The position numbers and the translations under genes are program-made. DNA of 64,000 nucleotides from Apostichopus japonicus (Eukaryota; Echinodermata; Holothuroidea; Aspidochirotida; Stichopodidae), in NCBI RefSeq assembly GCF_037975245.1, contig NC_092581.1, positions 12,427,303 through 12,491,302 of the forward strand, in the 5' to 3' direction. Within the stretch, counting starts at the first letter, position 1. The number at the start of each line of letters is the position of its first letter. Of this stretch, positions 12,885 to 24,480 are shown in pieces. The notes below the pieces were generated by a model that had not been told where the DNA came from, did no database searches, and saw nothing but the letters and a program-made list of their open reading frames with translations.

Positions 12885-13313
12885 TATGGCAAGCCATGTG
12901 GGACAAACACTGCATAATATATAAGCGTATTAATCGTAATTTATACGCGTATTAATTGGAATATATACGCGTATATATTATTAGCCAATCATATGGCCCA
13001 AATATATCCGCGTATTAATTCGAATATATACACGTATTAATTCGAATATATACACGTATTAATTCGAATATATATACACGTATTAAATAGAATACATATG
13101 GGGATTAAATCCAATATATGCACGGATTAATTAGAATATACACGAAAACACATTTCCGCTCTTGCTGTCTACATTTTGGCGGGCTCGCGAGATCGCTTCA
13201 TAAAGCGAAACTTTACACATTTACAACACATATATATTCGAATTAATACGCGTATATATTCGAATTAATACGCGGATATATTATGCGGTGCTTGTCCCAC
13301 ATGGCTTGCCATA
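12885..13313. mobile_element. Palindromic MITE, TATGGCAAGCC termini, 6-bp TSD
   Basis: 429 bp with inverted ends TATGGCAAGCCATGTGGGAC / GTCCCACATGGCTTGCCATA and 6-bp direct flanks ACCGTC (12879-12884, 13314-13319). The interior is tandem ~22-bp units of CGTATTAATTCGAATATATA in both orientations around a short unique centre. It shares its first 11 bases with the larger element at 13520-15143. Confidence 0.85.
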
Positions 13314-13519
13314 ACCGTCAACATCATTGACTGGTTTAGTTAAGCCAGAGATTGGTAGTTTGGTAGTTTGCTTTCGTGGAGTGCGGACGTGTTTTCGGCT
13401 GCTCTCCACTTTTTCGTTGACCACACACTTTGTGTTTTTTACGTTGGCCTTTCAATAGTTTGCAGTTTGTTTAGTGTAGTTTTGGCTTTGTTGCGTGGTT
13501 TTTGTTTTTCGTAGGTGAG

Positions 13520-15143
13520 TATGGCAAGCCGTTTTAACATTTACCTCGCAATTAGACTTAAGTCGAATACATTTCACTTAAGTGGAATACATTCTACTTA
13601 AGTGAAATGGAACTCCACTTAAGTGAAATGTATTCCACTTAAGTGGAATTCAACTTAACTTAAGTGGAATTCAATTTCACTTAAGTAGAAATGGACATTT
13701 CTATTCACTTAAGTGGAAATGCATTCCACTTAAGTGGAATTGTATTTCACTTAAGTGGAATACATTTCCACTAAAGTGGAATTGTATTCCACTTAAGCTA
13801 AATAGCCCATCTATTTCACTTAAGTGGAATACAATTCCACTTAAGTGGAATGCATTTCCACTTAAGTGAAATACAATTCCACTTAAGTGAAATGCATTTC
13901 CACTTAAGTGGAATTGTATTCCACTTAAGTAGAATACAATTTCACTTAAGTGGAATAACATCTTTTGGGCGTCAATTTCACTTAAGTGGAATTCTATTCT
14001 GCTTAAGTAAAATACAATTCCACTTAAGTGGAAATGTTGATATGTGGCTTACATATAAATACAATTTAGGGTAATGTTCGTCGTTACGCATTCAATTGCT
14101 CATCACATATGATGATTTAGTCGATCCTCGTTGCACGTGTACATCATGGCTACGGCTAATCATTCACATCTAACATTGCTGGAATGCGATCAAATAATTG
14201 TTGTTGTTAGAGACACAATTCGAAGTGTTGTTTTCTCACTTGCACAGGGGAACAGTCAGTATGATGCACAACAGAGGCGACTTACATCTTGTTTAAGTAA
14301 CATAGGCAGAGTTCGTAACTTTTTTGATAGTGAAACTTTTGACGAAATAAAAGATTCCATCCAAAACCCAAAATCCACAAAAAGTAAAACGTTTTCTTGG
14401 CGTTGTCAATGCGTTTTCGGCTGTAGCTCCAACCACTTATAATGTATTTGCCATGGCTTTATTTTGGTAATGGTATTCGTCAGGTACCAGGTCAGGTACG
14501 TACGTACACACCTTGCACGGATGTTAAGTGCTAGCTGGATCCCGATGGACAGCCGATATTCATTGTGCACATATCGACACCACGTACGTACGTACACGTA
14601 GCGCGGCAAGTTGTTTATAATGGCGCGCAAAGGCATGGGCAAAGTTTGGCGGTAAATGTACTAGCCAATCACATTCCACTTAAGTGGAATAGACTAGCCA
14701 ATCACATTCCACTTAAGTGAAATAGACTATCCAATCACATTTCACTTAAGTGGAATGCATTTCCACTTAAGTGGAATTGTATTCCACTTAAGTGAAATAG
14801 ACATGACATTCCACTTAAGTGGAATTGTATTCCACTTAAGTAGAATACAATTCCACTTAAGTGAAATGCATTTCCACTTAAGTGGAATACAATTCCACTT
14901 AAGTGGAATGTAATTCCACTTAAGTGAAATAGAATTTAGCTTAAGTAAAATGCAGTTACAAGTTGATGAATTCAGCTTAAGTAAAATACAATTAAGCTTA
15001 AGTGGAATGGTATTCCACTTAAGTGAAATAGAATTCCACTTAAGTTAAATAGTATTCTGCTTAAGTGAAATTGAATTCCACTTAAGTGAAATGTATTCGA
15101 CTTAAGTCGAATTGCGAGGTAAATGTTAAAACGGCTTGCCATA
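13520..15143. mobile_element. 1.6-kb inverted-repeat element with CACTTAAGTG arrays
   Basis: Terminal inverted repeats of at least 65 bp (TATGGCAAGCCGTTTTAACA...) differ at about one position, so the copy looks young. The flanks GGTGAG (13514-13519) and GGTGTG (15144-15149) are a probable 6-bp target duplication with one change. Each arm holds about 20 palindromes centred on TTAAG, mostly CCACTTAAGTGG or CACTTAAGTGAAAT, spaced about 15-17 bp. The centre (14040-14660) contains a short ORF, ACGTACGT repeats and three CCAATCAC motifs. Confidence 0.85.
14146..14442 (+). CDS. Small ORF in the centre of the palindrome element
   Basis: Encodes about 98 aa from an ATG in good context (CATCATGG). The product starts MATANHSHLTLLECDQIIVV and has mixed composition, unlike random frames here. 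I recognise no domain. It could be a transposase remnant, a captured exon or chance. Its position between two long inverted arms is the only argument for function. Confidence 0.3.
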   Translation: MATANHSHLTLLECDQIIVVVRDTIRSVVFSLAQGNSQYDAQQRRLTSCLSNIGRVRNFFDSETFDEIKDSIQNPKSTKSKTFSWRCQCVFGCSSNHL

Positions 15144-15173
15144 GGTGTGTGGCTTGCCACACCCCTAGCTGTC

Positions 15174-16079
15174 ATGGCGGCTCACCGTGACAGCAAAATC
15201 GTATTGTTGAGTTTTTTGGGGGAGGCTAAGGTCGTCCCGGACAAGTTTTTTTTTCAGTTTTGCGTTCTGTTGGTTTAACGGTCCCTGGAGAGGTTGACGC
15301 GCTTCAGCGTAAACCTCTCCGGGGTATGAATGTTTTTGATGTTCGGTTCACCCCGGAGGCTGCCCGCGTCCGAGGTGTCCATGTGTTGGAGGGAGTTGAG
15401 GGATTGAAGGTCACACCTTATGACAGTTCGGTGTGGGTGACAGTCCTCCATCTCCCTCTGGACATGTCTGAACAGGTTCTTGTGCGGACACTGGGGCGTT
15501 TTGGGAAAGTGACCGGCTACGAGGAGCCGGAATTCCTTGAATGTATGCCGGGGTGTCAAGACCGGGACTAGACGAGTTAGAGTTGAACTCAAGTCCGATA
15601 TCCCCTCTACCTTGTGGGCTAATGGGCACAGGGCCCACATTGCATACCCGGGCCAGCCTCGCACTTGTTGGAGGTGTGGGCTGGAAGGGCATGAGGCCAG
15701 GTTGTGCCCGAACAAGCGGTGTAGCTGCTGTTTACAGGCCCCGAGTCAACCGGCCCAAGAGACATTAAGTGGCCCAGATTCTGACTCGCCAATGGAGGAC
15801 TGCACTACAGCCTTATTAGTTGTGGCTAAGGAGTCCTCCGATTGGTTTGATGAGACGAAACAGGCCACTGATCTCATTGACTCGAGTGGCCCTTCCACCC
15901 TACCCGCGGTCGCTTCCGCTATACCGGACACGATGGTCGCTAGTGGACCTCCTGTTCCTGACAGGGAGGTCCACTCGATCAAGGTTGACGGGGAGTTAAG
16001 AACTCTGCTCCCTCGTAAGAAAAGGGGGAATACTGCTAGGGGCTTGAAAAGACCCGTATTGGGAAAACTTCGCAGGTAA
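15174..16079 (+). pseudogene. Retrotransposon gag-like ORF1 with CCHC zinc knuckle, frameshifted
   Basis: Read from ATG 15174, the frame is broken in a T run near 15247-15254 (one base short) and again near 15538 (one base extra). The three pieces together are about 300 aa. The last piece has a zinc knuckle at 15666-15707 (CWRCGLEGHEARLC, CX2CX4HX4C) followed by CSCC. Blocks such as MNVFDVRFTPEA, YPGQPRTCWRC and TGTRRVRVEL are typical of ORF1/gag-like proteins of non-LTR retrotransposons and the related ZCCHC3-type proteins. No reverse transcriptase follows. GC content is higher than the surroundings. Confidence 0.7.
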
Positions 16080-17160
16080 TGCGCAAGCCTGTCGTCTGCT
16101 ATCGGGACGGCGTACCCCGGATGAATTTTGGAGTTAGTTAGTTGTTATGTGTGGGGTGGGGGGTTTGTGTGGTCGTTACATAATATGGGTTGGGGGGGGT
16201 TCTGTTTGTGGTTTGGTGTTGGCTTTTTGGGGCTGGTTTGTGGAGCTTTATTGTTTTGGTTCTGTTAGCCTTTGGGTCCGTGTCCTTTTCACGTCACGTT
16301 AAACTCTACATTTTATACATTTGTGGGTTAGTGAGAGATTTCTGTTTGTGGGTTTTCAGTTGGGTTTTTGGTGGTTGTTAAACAGACTGGGATTGTTTTT
16401 GGTTTTGTTGACCTTTGGTCCGTGTCCGTTTCTTTGCACGTAAAAAGCAGTTAAGCCAGAGTACTACGCTATTGTGTGTCTGCTGTACGTGGACGACTTT
16501 GTTCACAGCAGATAATAGCTCTTTTGTCTCTGAGTTGCTGGTTAGATAGCAGCTCTCTAATTTTCATTACGGTAATAGCCGCAGTGAACCGCAGTGAACC
16601 TAAATAGTCCTATTTGTGAATTTAAATCTACGAAGGACCAGTGATCTAATTTGCAGTTAAAGGAGGCTAGCGTTTAGAGGTGAGTCACATGTTATTTCGA
16701 TTATTGATTACCTAACGCCTAAACTGTCTCCTGAACCATTTCGGCCCAATCAAAATTAGCATGATGAACGATATAGCGTACGGTAGGGCTTTGTGCCCTA
16801 TCTATATGGGCCTAGAGCCCTAACGTTTGATTGTACATTTGCAAACATGCTAGAATGGGGGGGGGGGGGTGAGAACGTGTTATCAGCCGCTAAATACCCG
16901 TGAGTTGTTATTCATTTCAACTAGCCTTATCTTTTTCCATAAAATTGGACTAATCTAGTGCATCAAGTGTTTCCTATATGTGAAAATTAAAGATATTTTG
17001 ACGATAAGATCAGGATTTCGTCAAAACCGTGATAAGATGACGTAGGCACACTCTGCACGAGTCACTTTAGGGGAGGGGGGGGGGGTGGCGGGGTGTGGTG
17101 GTAGCGTATTGTTGTCATCAGCTGCGATATGGCTTACATGTATTCATTTCTGTGTACTTT
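16080..17160. other. G/T-rich then unique sequence, no gene
   Basis: 16140-16440 is strongly G/T-rich on the plus strand and may be the remaining body or UTR of the ORF1 element. Homopolymeric G runs lie at 16857-16870 and about 17075-17088. No coding region was recognised. Confidence 0.45.
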
Positions 17161-17166
17161 GTAGTA

Positions 17167-17791
17167 CGGAAGCTTAAAACTGCCATCAACATAAGAAAAC
17201 TTTGCCACAATAAGTCAACATTCTCAAGTAAATTGTTTAGATAACAAGATAATATCTTATCAAAGATCACAAAAATGTTGGATTGTTCAGTTGCTTTAAC
17301 TGAGCAATTGAACATTTTTCTGGAAAAAAAATGTTTAGTTGACAACTTACAGATCTCGTCAATTCACCATTTTTCTGAAAAATGTTCAATTGTTCACTTC
17401 ATTCCAACTGAGTAATTGAACAGTTTTCTGCAAAATGTTGAATTGACCACTTAAAATATGTCGTCAATTCAACAATTTTCTGCAAATTTTCAATTGACCA
17501 TTTATCATATCTCGTCAATTCAACATTCAAGTTATTCTGCAAAATGTTCAATTGTTCACTTCATTCCAACCGAGCAATTGAACAATTTTCTGCAAAATAA
17601 AATAAAACATTTAATTTAAAATTTTGCAGAAAATTTTTCAATTGCTCAGATGGAATGAAGTGAACAATTGAACATTTTTCAGAAAAATGTTGAATTGACG
17701 AGATACGATAAGTTGTCAATTAAATATTTTGCCCAAATGTTGACTTATTGGGACAAAGTTTTCTTATGTTGATGGCACTTTTAAGCTTCCG
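17167..17791. mobile_element. TA-flanked MITE (CGGAAGCTTAAAA termini)
   Basis: Inverted ends CGGAAGCTTAAAACTGCCAT / GGCACTTTTAAGCTTCCG flanked by TA (17165-17166, 17792-17793), as in Tc1/mariner-type insertions. The interior repeats CAATTGAACATTTTTCTG and its complement many times, so most of the 625 bp can fold on itself. A second, truncated copy starts at 43924. Confidence 0.8.
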
Positions 17792-17793
17792 TA

Positions 17794-18600
17794 ATATAGT
17801 AATGCTTTGGTCAAGTAGAGAGTTTTTATCTGGCAACATCTTGTGCAATGTGCCGTTTTGCGTTACGTTGTTAGGGAAACGTCACACGCTATAGAGTGCA
17901 ATTCCTGTGTCTCGAGAGGGGCGGCAAATGGGTTGAAAATGGATATATGAACGCAATCAAAATGGTGGTGTTGATTGTTGGGAAAATATTTTGCTTCACC
18001 TACTGACATAATATTGTAAGTAGTCAAAGTATCCTGTCCGGTGATTTGCCACTGCCAAGTTAGCCCACTAGAGCTCCAAGCACAACTTACCTAGGCCTAG
18101 CCATAAGGTTAGGCCTAAGAAGAAGATGTATAGTTTGATCGTTACTTTACAGGGCCTAAGCTACGTAGTGTATGTGCGAGGTTGGCCTTTGCGCGAATTT
18201 TTTATTATCGAATATTTGGGAGGAACGTGAAGTACACCCCATGCATTGTTAATTTACATGTATGTGACAGTGACAAGGTTAGGGTAACAATGTTAGTAGG
18301 CCTAGCCTATTTTTCTAAATAAGTACCGCTTGGCCTAACTCCCCCTAACTTCCCTCCCTAAGTTAGGTTTTTCAACATAAGGCATGTGTCTGCTTGTCAG
18401 ATCCTAATCTTATTCATCAACATATACCAACATATACTGTCAATTTAGTGTCAGCATGAGCATGCTATAGGCTAGCATAGATGCTATCCACTTCCACACT
18501 ACACCAGTAACTCTCAGCAATAAGAAATAAAATGAGGCAAAATTTGGTTTATTTCGAAGTATTACTCAGTTTCGAAAAGTAAATAATGACAACAGTTCTA
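17794..18600. other. Unique-looking intergenic, no gene
   Basis: Several AGGCCTAAG-type short motifs but no frame, repeat array or RNA gene that I can support. Confidence 0.4.
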
Positions 18601-18624
18601 GGCTATATAATTATTGGTCGTGTC

Positions 18625-18648
18625 TATTGGCACGTGCACGTGCCAATA
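18625..18648. repeat. 24-bp perfect palindrome with two E-boxes
   Basis: TATTGGCACGTG followed by its exact inverse complement. It contains overlapping CACGTG hexamers in tandem. It sits at the left side of a region with related short inverted repeats that ends near 19446. Confidence 0.9.
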
Positions 18649-18840
18649 ACAACCGTTGTTACGTTGACGTACCAATAAGCATCGATATTCGTACGAACAT
18701 GCTTGTGCTTATAGACAGTGACTTTACACACGAAGGCGTGCCAGTAAGGATTGTCATTCGCACGAACGTGTATGTGGTATAAGTAGGCATGTTAGCATGT
18801 AGTGATTAGAAAAGCACTGAGTAGGCGGGGAAGGTAAACC

Positions 18841-18912
18841 ATGGCCCCAACCAGTGTTGGGTGTGCACGGTCGATTTGCCCCCCCCCCACTCGCCCCCCC
18901 CCCGCTGAAGAT
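18841..18912. mobile_element. hAT-like fragment (C-run core)
   Basis: GGCCCCAACCAGTG... and C runs separated by ACTCG followed by GAAGATTTT. The layout resembles the C/G-run segments next to termini of the hAT-like elements elsewhere in this window. No termini or target duplication identified. Confidence 0.35.
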
Positions 18913-19391
18913 TTTGGTCGATGAAAATTTGCTGATTCTCAAAAAATGGTTATCTTTTTCAAAATCAATAGCCAAATCTGTAAAATATGAGAGAAATCAA
19001 AGATGTGATCAATTCTGGGAAAATTCAGAGAAATAATTAAAGATTTTGTTGGAATATTTCAGAAAAGATTTTTTGAAAAGATTTGTTGCAAAACTTTCTT
19101 AAAATGCATAAGGAATATGATGAATTTAATTCATCTAGTCGCTTGTTTGCTGCTTCAACGGTTTTGGAATCCTTTATTACGAAAATAGAAAATATCCGCA
19201 GATATCCTTTGAACATAACCCTGGAAATCCCCATAGTTATCAAATTCCTGTTCCATTGTCATGCACTGCTGTGTTATTGTCCATCGATGTCCTGTTCATC
19301 CCTCCCGGCCAGCACATATCAGGACAGTTGATTGGTTACATCAACCACGAGCGCTCATTGGTCAATTTACATGTGTGCTAATAGTCGATGT

Positions 19392-19419
19392 TATTCGCAC
19401 GATTACGTTCGTGCGAATA
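19392..19419. repeat. 28-bp hairpin TATTCGCACGA
   Basis: TATTCGCACGA and TCGTGCGAATA with a 6-base loop. A similar ATTCGCACGAACG motif lies at 18757, suggesting that both belong to one inverted-repeat element (about 18610-19446). Confidence 0.75.
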
Positions 19420-19449
19420 GCCACAACGATAATTATTAGCACCTAATGT

Positions 19450-20205
19450 GCCCATACTGTCAGAAAGATTTTCCACCAAATTGTTCAAATTCTGTTTTGT
19501 CCAATGTCATTTAGTGATGTCATGGGTGGAACTGAAACATTTTTCCTTAGTCAATCTTTGTTATGCCAAGTACGTTGTTTTAGCCAAATAGTTAGGACAT
19601 GAAATTCCATGGCCACTTACTTTTGGTATAAAGCAAATAAGAGATGAGATGGTTATGATCAACCAATCATATTTGCTGTCACTAGATTGAGATGATTTGA
19701 CCTAGTTTTGGAAAATTGCAACATCCTTTGTCACCAAGACGATGCCCTTAGATTGCTGAACAACGTAGTTGGAGGTTTAACCCGTTTATTTTGCACACGT
19801 GGTGAAAACTATAAAGTAAAAATATCAAAACATTAATATACAAACATTGGTGGGACGACCACATGAATTTGCACAAATTAATAATAACTTAATACAGAAT
19901 AATATTTCCCCTTATAAATAATGCACAAAAGGAAGAAGGATAACAAATAACATTTGGTAACATGAAACAACATAAGATTGACAATGTTCAATTACATTCA
20001 AAATAATAACGCTCAATTTACAATCATTGCCGGCCAAAACTAACCGCATGACAAACTGCGACATACAGGGGCTTACAGTGGCTTTCTTATATACTGCGGC
20101 TTTCTGGGGTTTACGGCAGTTTCTGGAGAATGTATAAATATACCAACAAACTGATAACCACTGGAGAATACTCTTCAAAGATGATACCCTAACTCAAGAT
20201 ACTCT
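19450..20205. other. Intergenic, nothing recognised
   Basis: AT-rich, no coding potential or clear repeat. Confidence 0.4.
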
Positions 20206-20215
20206 AACAAATAAA

Positions 20216-20603
20216 GTTAAAGTTAAAGTTGAAGGTTTACAGTCTTGTATGAGGCTAATGCCTCCTCACACGACTTTACAACTTAACCCCTGGTCATTGG
20301 TAACTTGTGACACCCACACACCAAAGTGTGCACAATTCAATCAATCTCTCCTGGGGCACCACAGTGCACCACAACCACGTGTCCCCCGGGGGACTTCCCA
20401 TAGGGTGCAGCCACAAACCGGCGCACGCAACTATATTTACAAGTTACCTCGCAGGTCCCCATTTATACACCTGGGTGAAGAGAGGCAATGGAGATAAAGC
20501 GCCTTGCCCAAGGACACAACGCAATGATCTGGCCAGGGCTCGAACCTGTAATCCTTAGATCACAAGTCCACTGCCTTAACCACTTGACCACAACGCCCTC
20601 TCA
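20216..20603 (-). mobile_element. tRNA-derived SINE with 10-bp TSD
   Basis: On the minus strand the element begins with a tRNA-like Pol III promoter: A box TGGTCAAGTGG, B box GGTTCGAGCCC. It continues with GTGTCCTTGGGCAAGGCGC and ACCCAGGTGTATAAATGGG, a core shared by many metazoan tRNA SINEs, and ends in (AACTTT)n. The flanks 20206-20215 and 20604-20613 are both AACAAATAAA, an exact target duplication. Length is 388 bp. Confidence 0.9.
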
Positions 20604-20613
20604 AACAAATAAA

Positions 20614-21373
20614 CAAAACAAAAAATATAGAAAAGGGTACAATAATAACAGGTACAAGCTTATATAGCAAAATCACATTGTAAGCAATTCTCAATAATGT
20701 GATATTAAAAGAGGTATACAATTAGGATATCTAGCCCTTTAATGCCTATATAAGACCTATATGATACTTACATACTACTTAGGATTTCTGCTACAATAGC
20801 ACATGTATGCGACGCCACTCTGAACCAGGAGAGGATTGAAGCATGTAACTCACATAACACGTAAGTATGTATAGATTACATAAGTATGCAAAGCAAGGAC
20901 GCGGGTATAAAAGGTCACATCCTAAATATCATTGGGCAAGGGCAGCGTTGACATTTGCCCGACCTCGACCAAGCGTAAATTTTCCCTTTAACCACGCTAA
21001 GGAAAAAACACACATCGGCAACGATGACATCCTTTGAGTTTACTTTTGTGAAAACACAAAAGCCTGTGTAAAAAGCCTGTGTAGGTTAATATGTTGTTTA
21101 TTAGTTTGAGGGCCTGACGGTTCACTCCTAAAAGGATCTTCTTAAACTGAAATGAAAACAAAGTAACAGATAAAGAAGGGCATCTAGGTAAATTGGACAA
21201 ACGAGCAATGAAATTAACGAGCATCGAACAGGTTTGTTTTCGTTTCAGTTAGCATTTGAAGAAGATGGAAACGCCAAGCCCTCATTTAAATCTAACATTT
21301 AAATCTATTTATTTCCTCCTCTCGGTGATGATCTTGGTGGACATAAGAAAAGGAAGAAGAAAAAAAAACAACC
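20614..21373. other. Upstream region of the C11orf65-like gene
   Basis: Mostly unique sequence. At 21107-21150 (minus) and 21236-21275 (plus) are two decayed copies of a Penelope-type terminal sequence (TCAGTTTAAGAAGATCC; TCAGTTAGCATTTGAAGAAG) in inverted orientation. No TATA or initiator stands out upstream of the start codon, and a 5' UTR exon may lie further upstream. Confidence 0.4.
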
Positions 21374-21425
21374 ATGCTATCATCCCAAGATGCTCGGCGT
21401 GTCATCAGAAATGTTCATTTTCCAG
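21374..21425 (+). CDS. C11orf65-like exon 1
   Basis: ATG at 21374; 17 codons plus one base, opening [17 protein letters not shown]. Donor CCAG|GTAAGT. Joins exon 2 through a split Gly codon. A short first exon, so the start is less certain than the rest. Confidence 0.7.
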
Positions 21426-24400
21426 GTAAGTTTGTGTACTGGATGCAGTACTATTAAGATGTATGAGAGTAGATGTGGTCTCCCCATGCATGCAGAATTC
21501 AGAGAGGAAATTGTATGACTTAAAGATTCATCAGACAAGATAAAAAAAAAAAAAAACAAGAAGTTGAAATCTTAGTAAATAGGAAGAAGATCAGTTATCA
21601 TTCAGATTCTGCCGCTGAATGTGGTACTGAAATAATAATATTAATAATAATAATAATAATGATCAGCAGTTATTTTTACGACACTTTAAGCGGCCACAAA
21701 TTTGGGAGTAACCTGCATGGGCTTATGGATTACAACTTACACGCCGGGTGGCTTCCAATTCAACATTATAACTCAAATTTGGAACCTTTTCAATTTAGAA
21801 AGTAATTTGAGATGAAAAAACCATAGATTGCTCTTGAATGAAAACCCTTTTTCTATACTGCGACCTGGCTGGGTATCGAACCCGGAACCTCCCGATTTCT
21901 AAGCATAATTGCTTCAAATGCCACCGCCTTTATCAACTCAGCCCAACACCGGTAAATGGAATTGAGTGTACAGTATTTCTGTACCGCCATTGGTGAACAG
22001 TATCATCTGGATAAATTTGAAATTATAATTTCAATGTTCCATGCATAATGAAGAATTGTGATAACTTTGGGAAAATTGTTGATTCATCCTTGCATGGGGG
22101 AATTCCACGAGACCGAAGGTCCGCGAGACCGAATTTCCGCGAACCGATGGTCCTTGAGACCGATGGTCTATGGATGGTCTATCGATAGGCATAACTAGAC
22201 ATTTTCCATTAGAGGGGCTTCAGAGGGAGGTTGACAATGGGGGCAATACTGTTTAAAGTAGGGTTCGCTTTATCTAATTATTAAGTTATATTGTATTCTA
22301 AAATTTCATTTGTGGGGGGGGGGGCGAGGCTTTTGAGAGGGGGGCTTTTGCCCCCTGCAACCCCCTCTGGTTACGCCACTGGTGGAGACCTAATATCAAT
22401 GCAAGCTGCCCCAGCCCCCTTGCACAAGTCACTGGTGTTCACTATGAAAAGAAATGGCTGTAAACTCTTTTTAATTATATACACGCTTTATCAACGTAAT
22501 ATTACCGGTTGTATTATTTGTCTTATCACTACAGTATTAAAGGCCTAGTAATAGTTTCGGTCTCGCATGGCCTAGTAATAGTTTTGGTCTCACAGACCTT
22601 TGGTCTCGTGGACTGTAACCCCTTGCATTTGTGCAATTTGCTATATAAATGTAATAATTTCCTTTATGTCAATGTTTGTATTTTAGGAGACGAAAGACAG
22701 GCTCTGAATCAAAAGATTGTACAAGCGTCGGCCACAGCTAGACGAAACATCATTTCACAACATGGACAAACAGAAGAGCAAAGAGTAGCAGCAGCAGTTG
22801 AAATACAGAGATTGTGGAGGGGTTTCTGGACCAGGTATTTAACCAAATGTTACTACTACTATTAGTACTTATGTTAGTACTAAGAAGGCTCTGTTTGAAA
22901 GCAACTTTATTGAAATTGTACCACATAATTTATCACACCAAGCATATAAATATGTAAATGCAAAAAAAAAAAAATTGTTATACCTGTTGAAATAAGTGTC
23001 ATATTGCAGAGGTTTTTGAATATCTCAAGAATGTCTGTTACTTCTTTTTAAACAAATCTCTCGACTAGCAATAACAGGCTAGGCCTATGTATCCTTTCAT
23101 AGAAGATAACACCTTGGTCTAAGGTTAGGCTATTAATAATCGTATATGATTGGCACATCATCTTGAGTGAGAAGAAAACATAGGGTGGTGCATTTAGAAT
23201 ACTGGCACTAGTATACACAAGGGAATTTGATAGATAGTATGATAAAAATCTACCATCAATTTATCAAGTTGCTTTCATTTTTGTACCATGTTGACCTCAT
23301 GGTTGAACTTGATCCCCGGCCAGAATATACAGTCATTTGTCTATCCTTGTATTTTTTCATTCTTTTTATTCTGTGAATTGATGGATGCAGATGAAATGTG
23401 TTGTATTGAGTCAATTAACTGGATATTTGTGAGTATCGCAGCGATAGGTACTTAGATTTGGGTTATTCAATATTTTAACAGTCAGTGTAATCACCCGACA
23501 TGAAAATCAGGAATTTATGATGTGTTAGAAATGCTGTGGTATGTTGTAAATAATATCTGTCTGTATCTTTGTTATTTTTGCTTTGGCACAGGCTGCGTCT
23601 GGCCAGCATATTACGATCACCTTCGCACCAACAAAAGTGTGGTAATCTGGTTGGTCCAAAGCCCCCTCCGGTCACTCCCAGCCCCAGTTCTCATCATCCC
23701 TTGGATGTTAAGCTTAGTGGTTCAAGAATTGCTCAACCAGAGGTGAGAAGCCAAGCTATATTATTCTCTTCGAGTAATATTGCAGATTTTTTGTTTTTCT
23801 TCGTTGTTTATTAAATATTTGACTTTACTGTCTAATAACTGTTTCTAGTTTCAGCAAGTACAAAAAGCAAAGAGATGCACCAAGTTGCATTATAATAAAT
23901 ACAACCATTGATTGCTAGTGATTCTCTAGTAGATAGATCTCTGTGGTTCCCTGTCTCCTGCAGTTACTGACTTTTGGTTCATCTCTTCACAGTCATTCAA
24001 TAGTATTCCTGCAAAGTCGGCCAGAAAACGTCTCCTACATTTGCGTTACCAAAGTTACCTGGAAAAGGCGGCAAAGCATGGCTCGTCCGAAGTTATATCG
24101 TGAGTGACGATCTTTTCAAGGGACTTCATTCTTTTCATTTCATTTATTTGTTTCTTCACATTATAAATACAGAGAAGTTAACTATGTGACAAGACATATC
24201 AACAACGGGGAAAATTGTGAAAGGAAACACTCCAAAAGAGCCAGAGGGCTTGTCTAGTAGAGCACTCCCATAAGTAAAAAGAGAGAACAATATTAGAAAA
24301 CAGTAACACTTATATCCACCCACCCACACACCAACCAAATACGTAAAACCCACCCACCCACCACCCCACCACCCACAATACATGTATATATACACATATG

Positions 24401-24432
24401 CATGCATACACAATTGAATACAAATACACACA

Positions 24433-24480
<48 letters not shown>

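Noticed and set aside
13701-14074. Frames with FHLSGI repeats on both strands near 13.7-14.1 and 15.0 kb
   Set aside because: They are translations of the CACTTAAGTG palindromes; reading is possible on both strands because the unit is palindromic.
15275-15715. 146-aa minus-strand frame
   Set aside because: Shadow of the ORF1 pseudogene on the plus strand; zinc-knuckle motifs are only on the plus strand.
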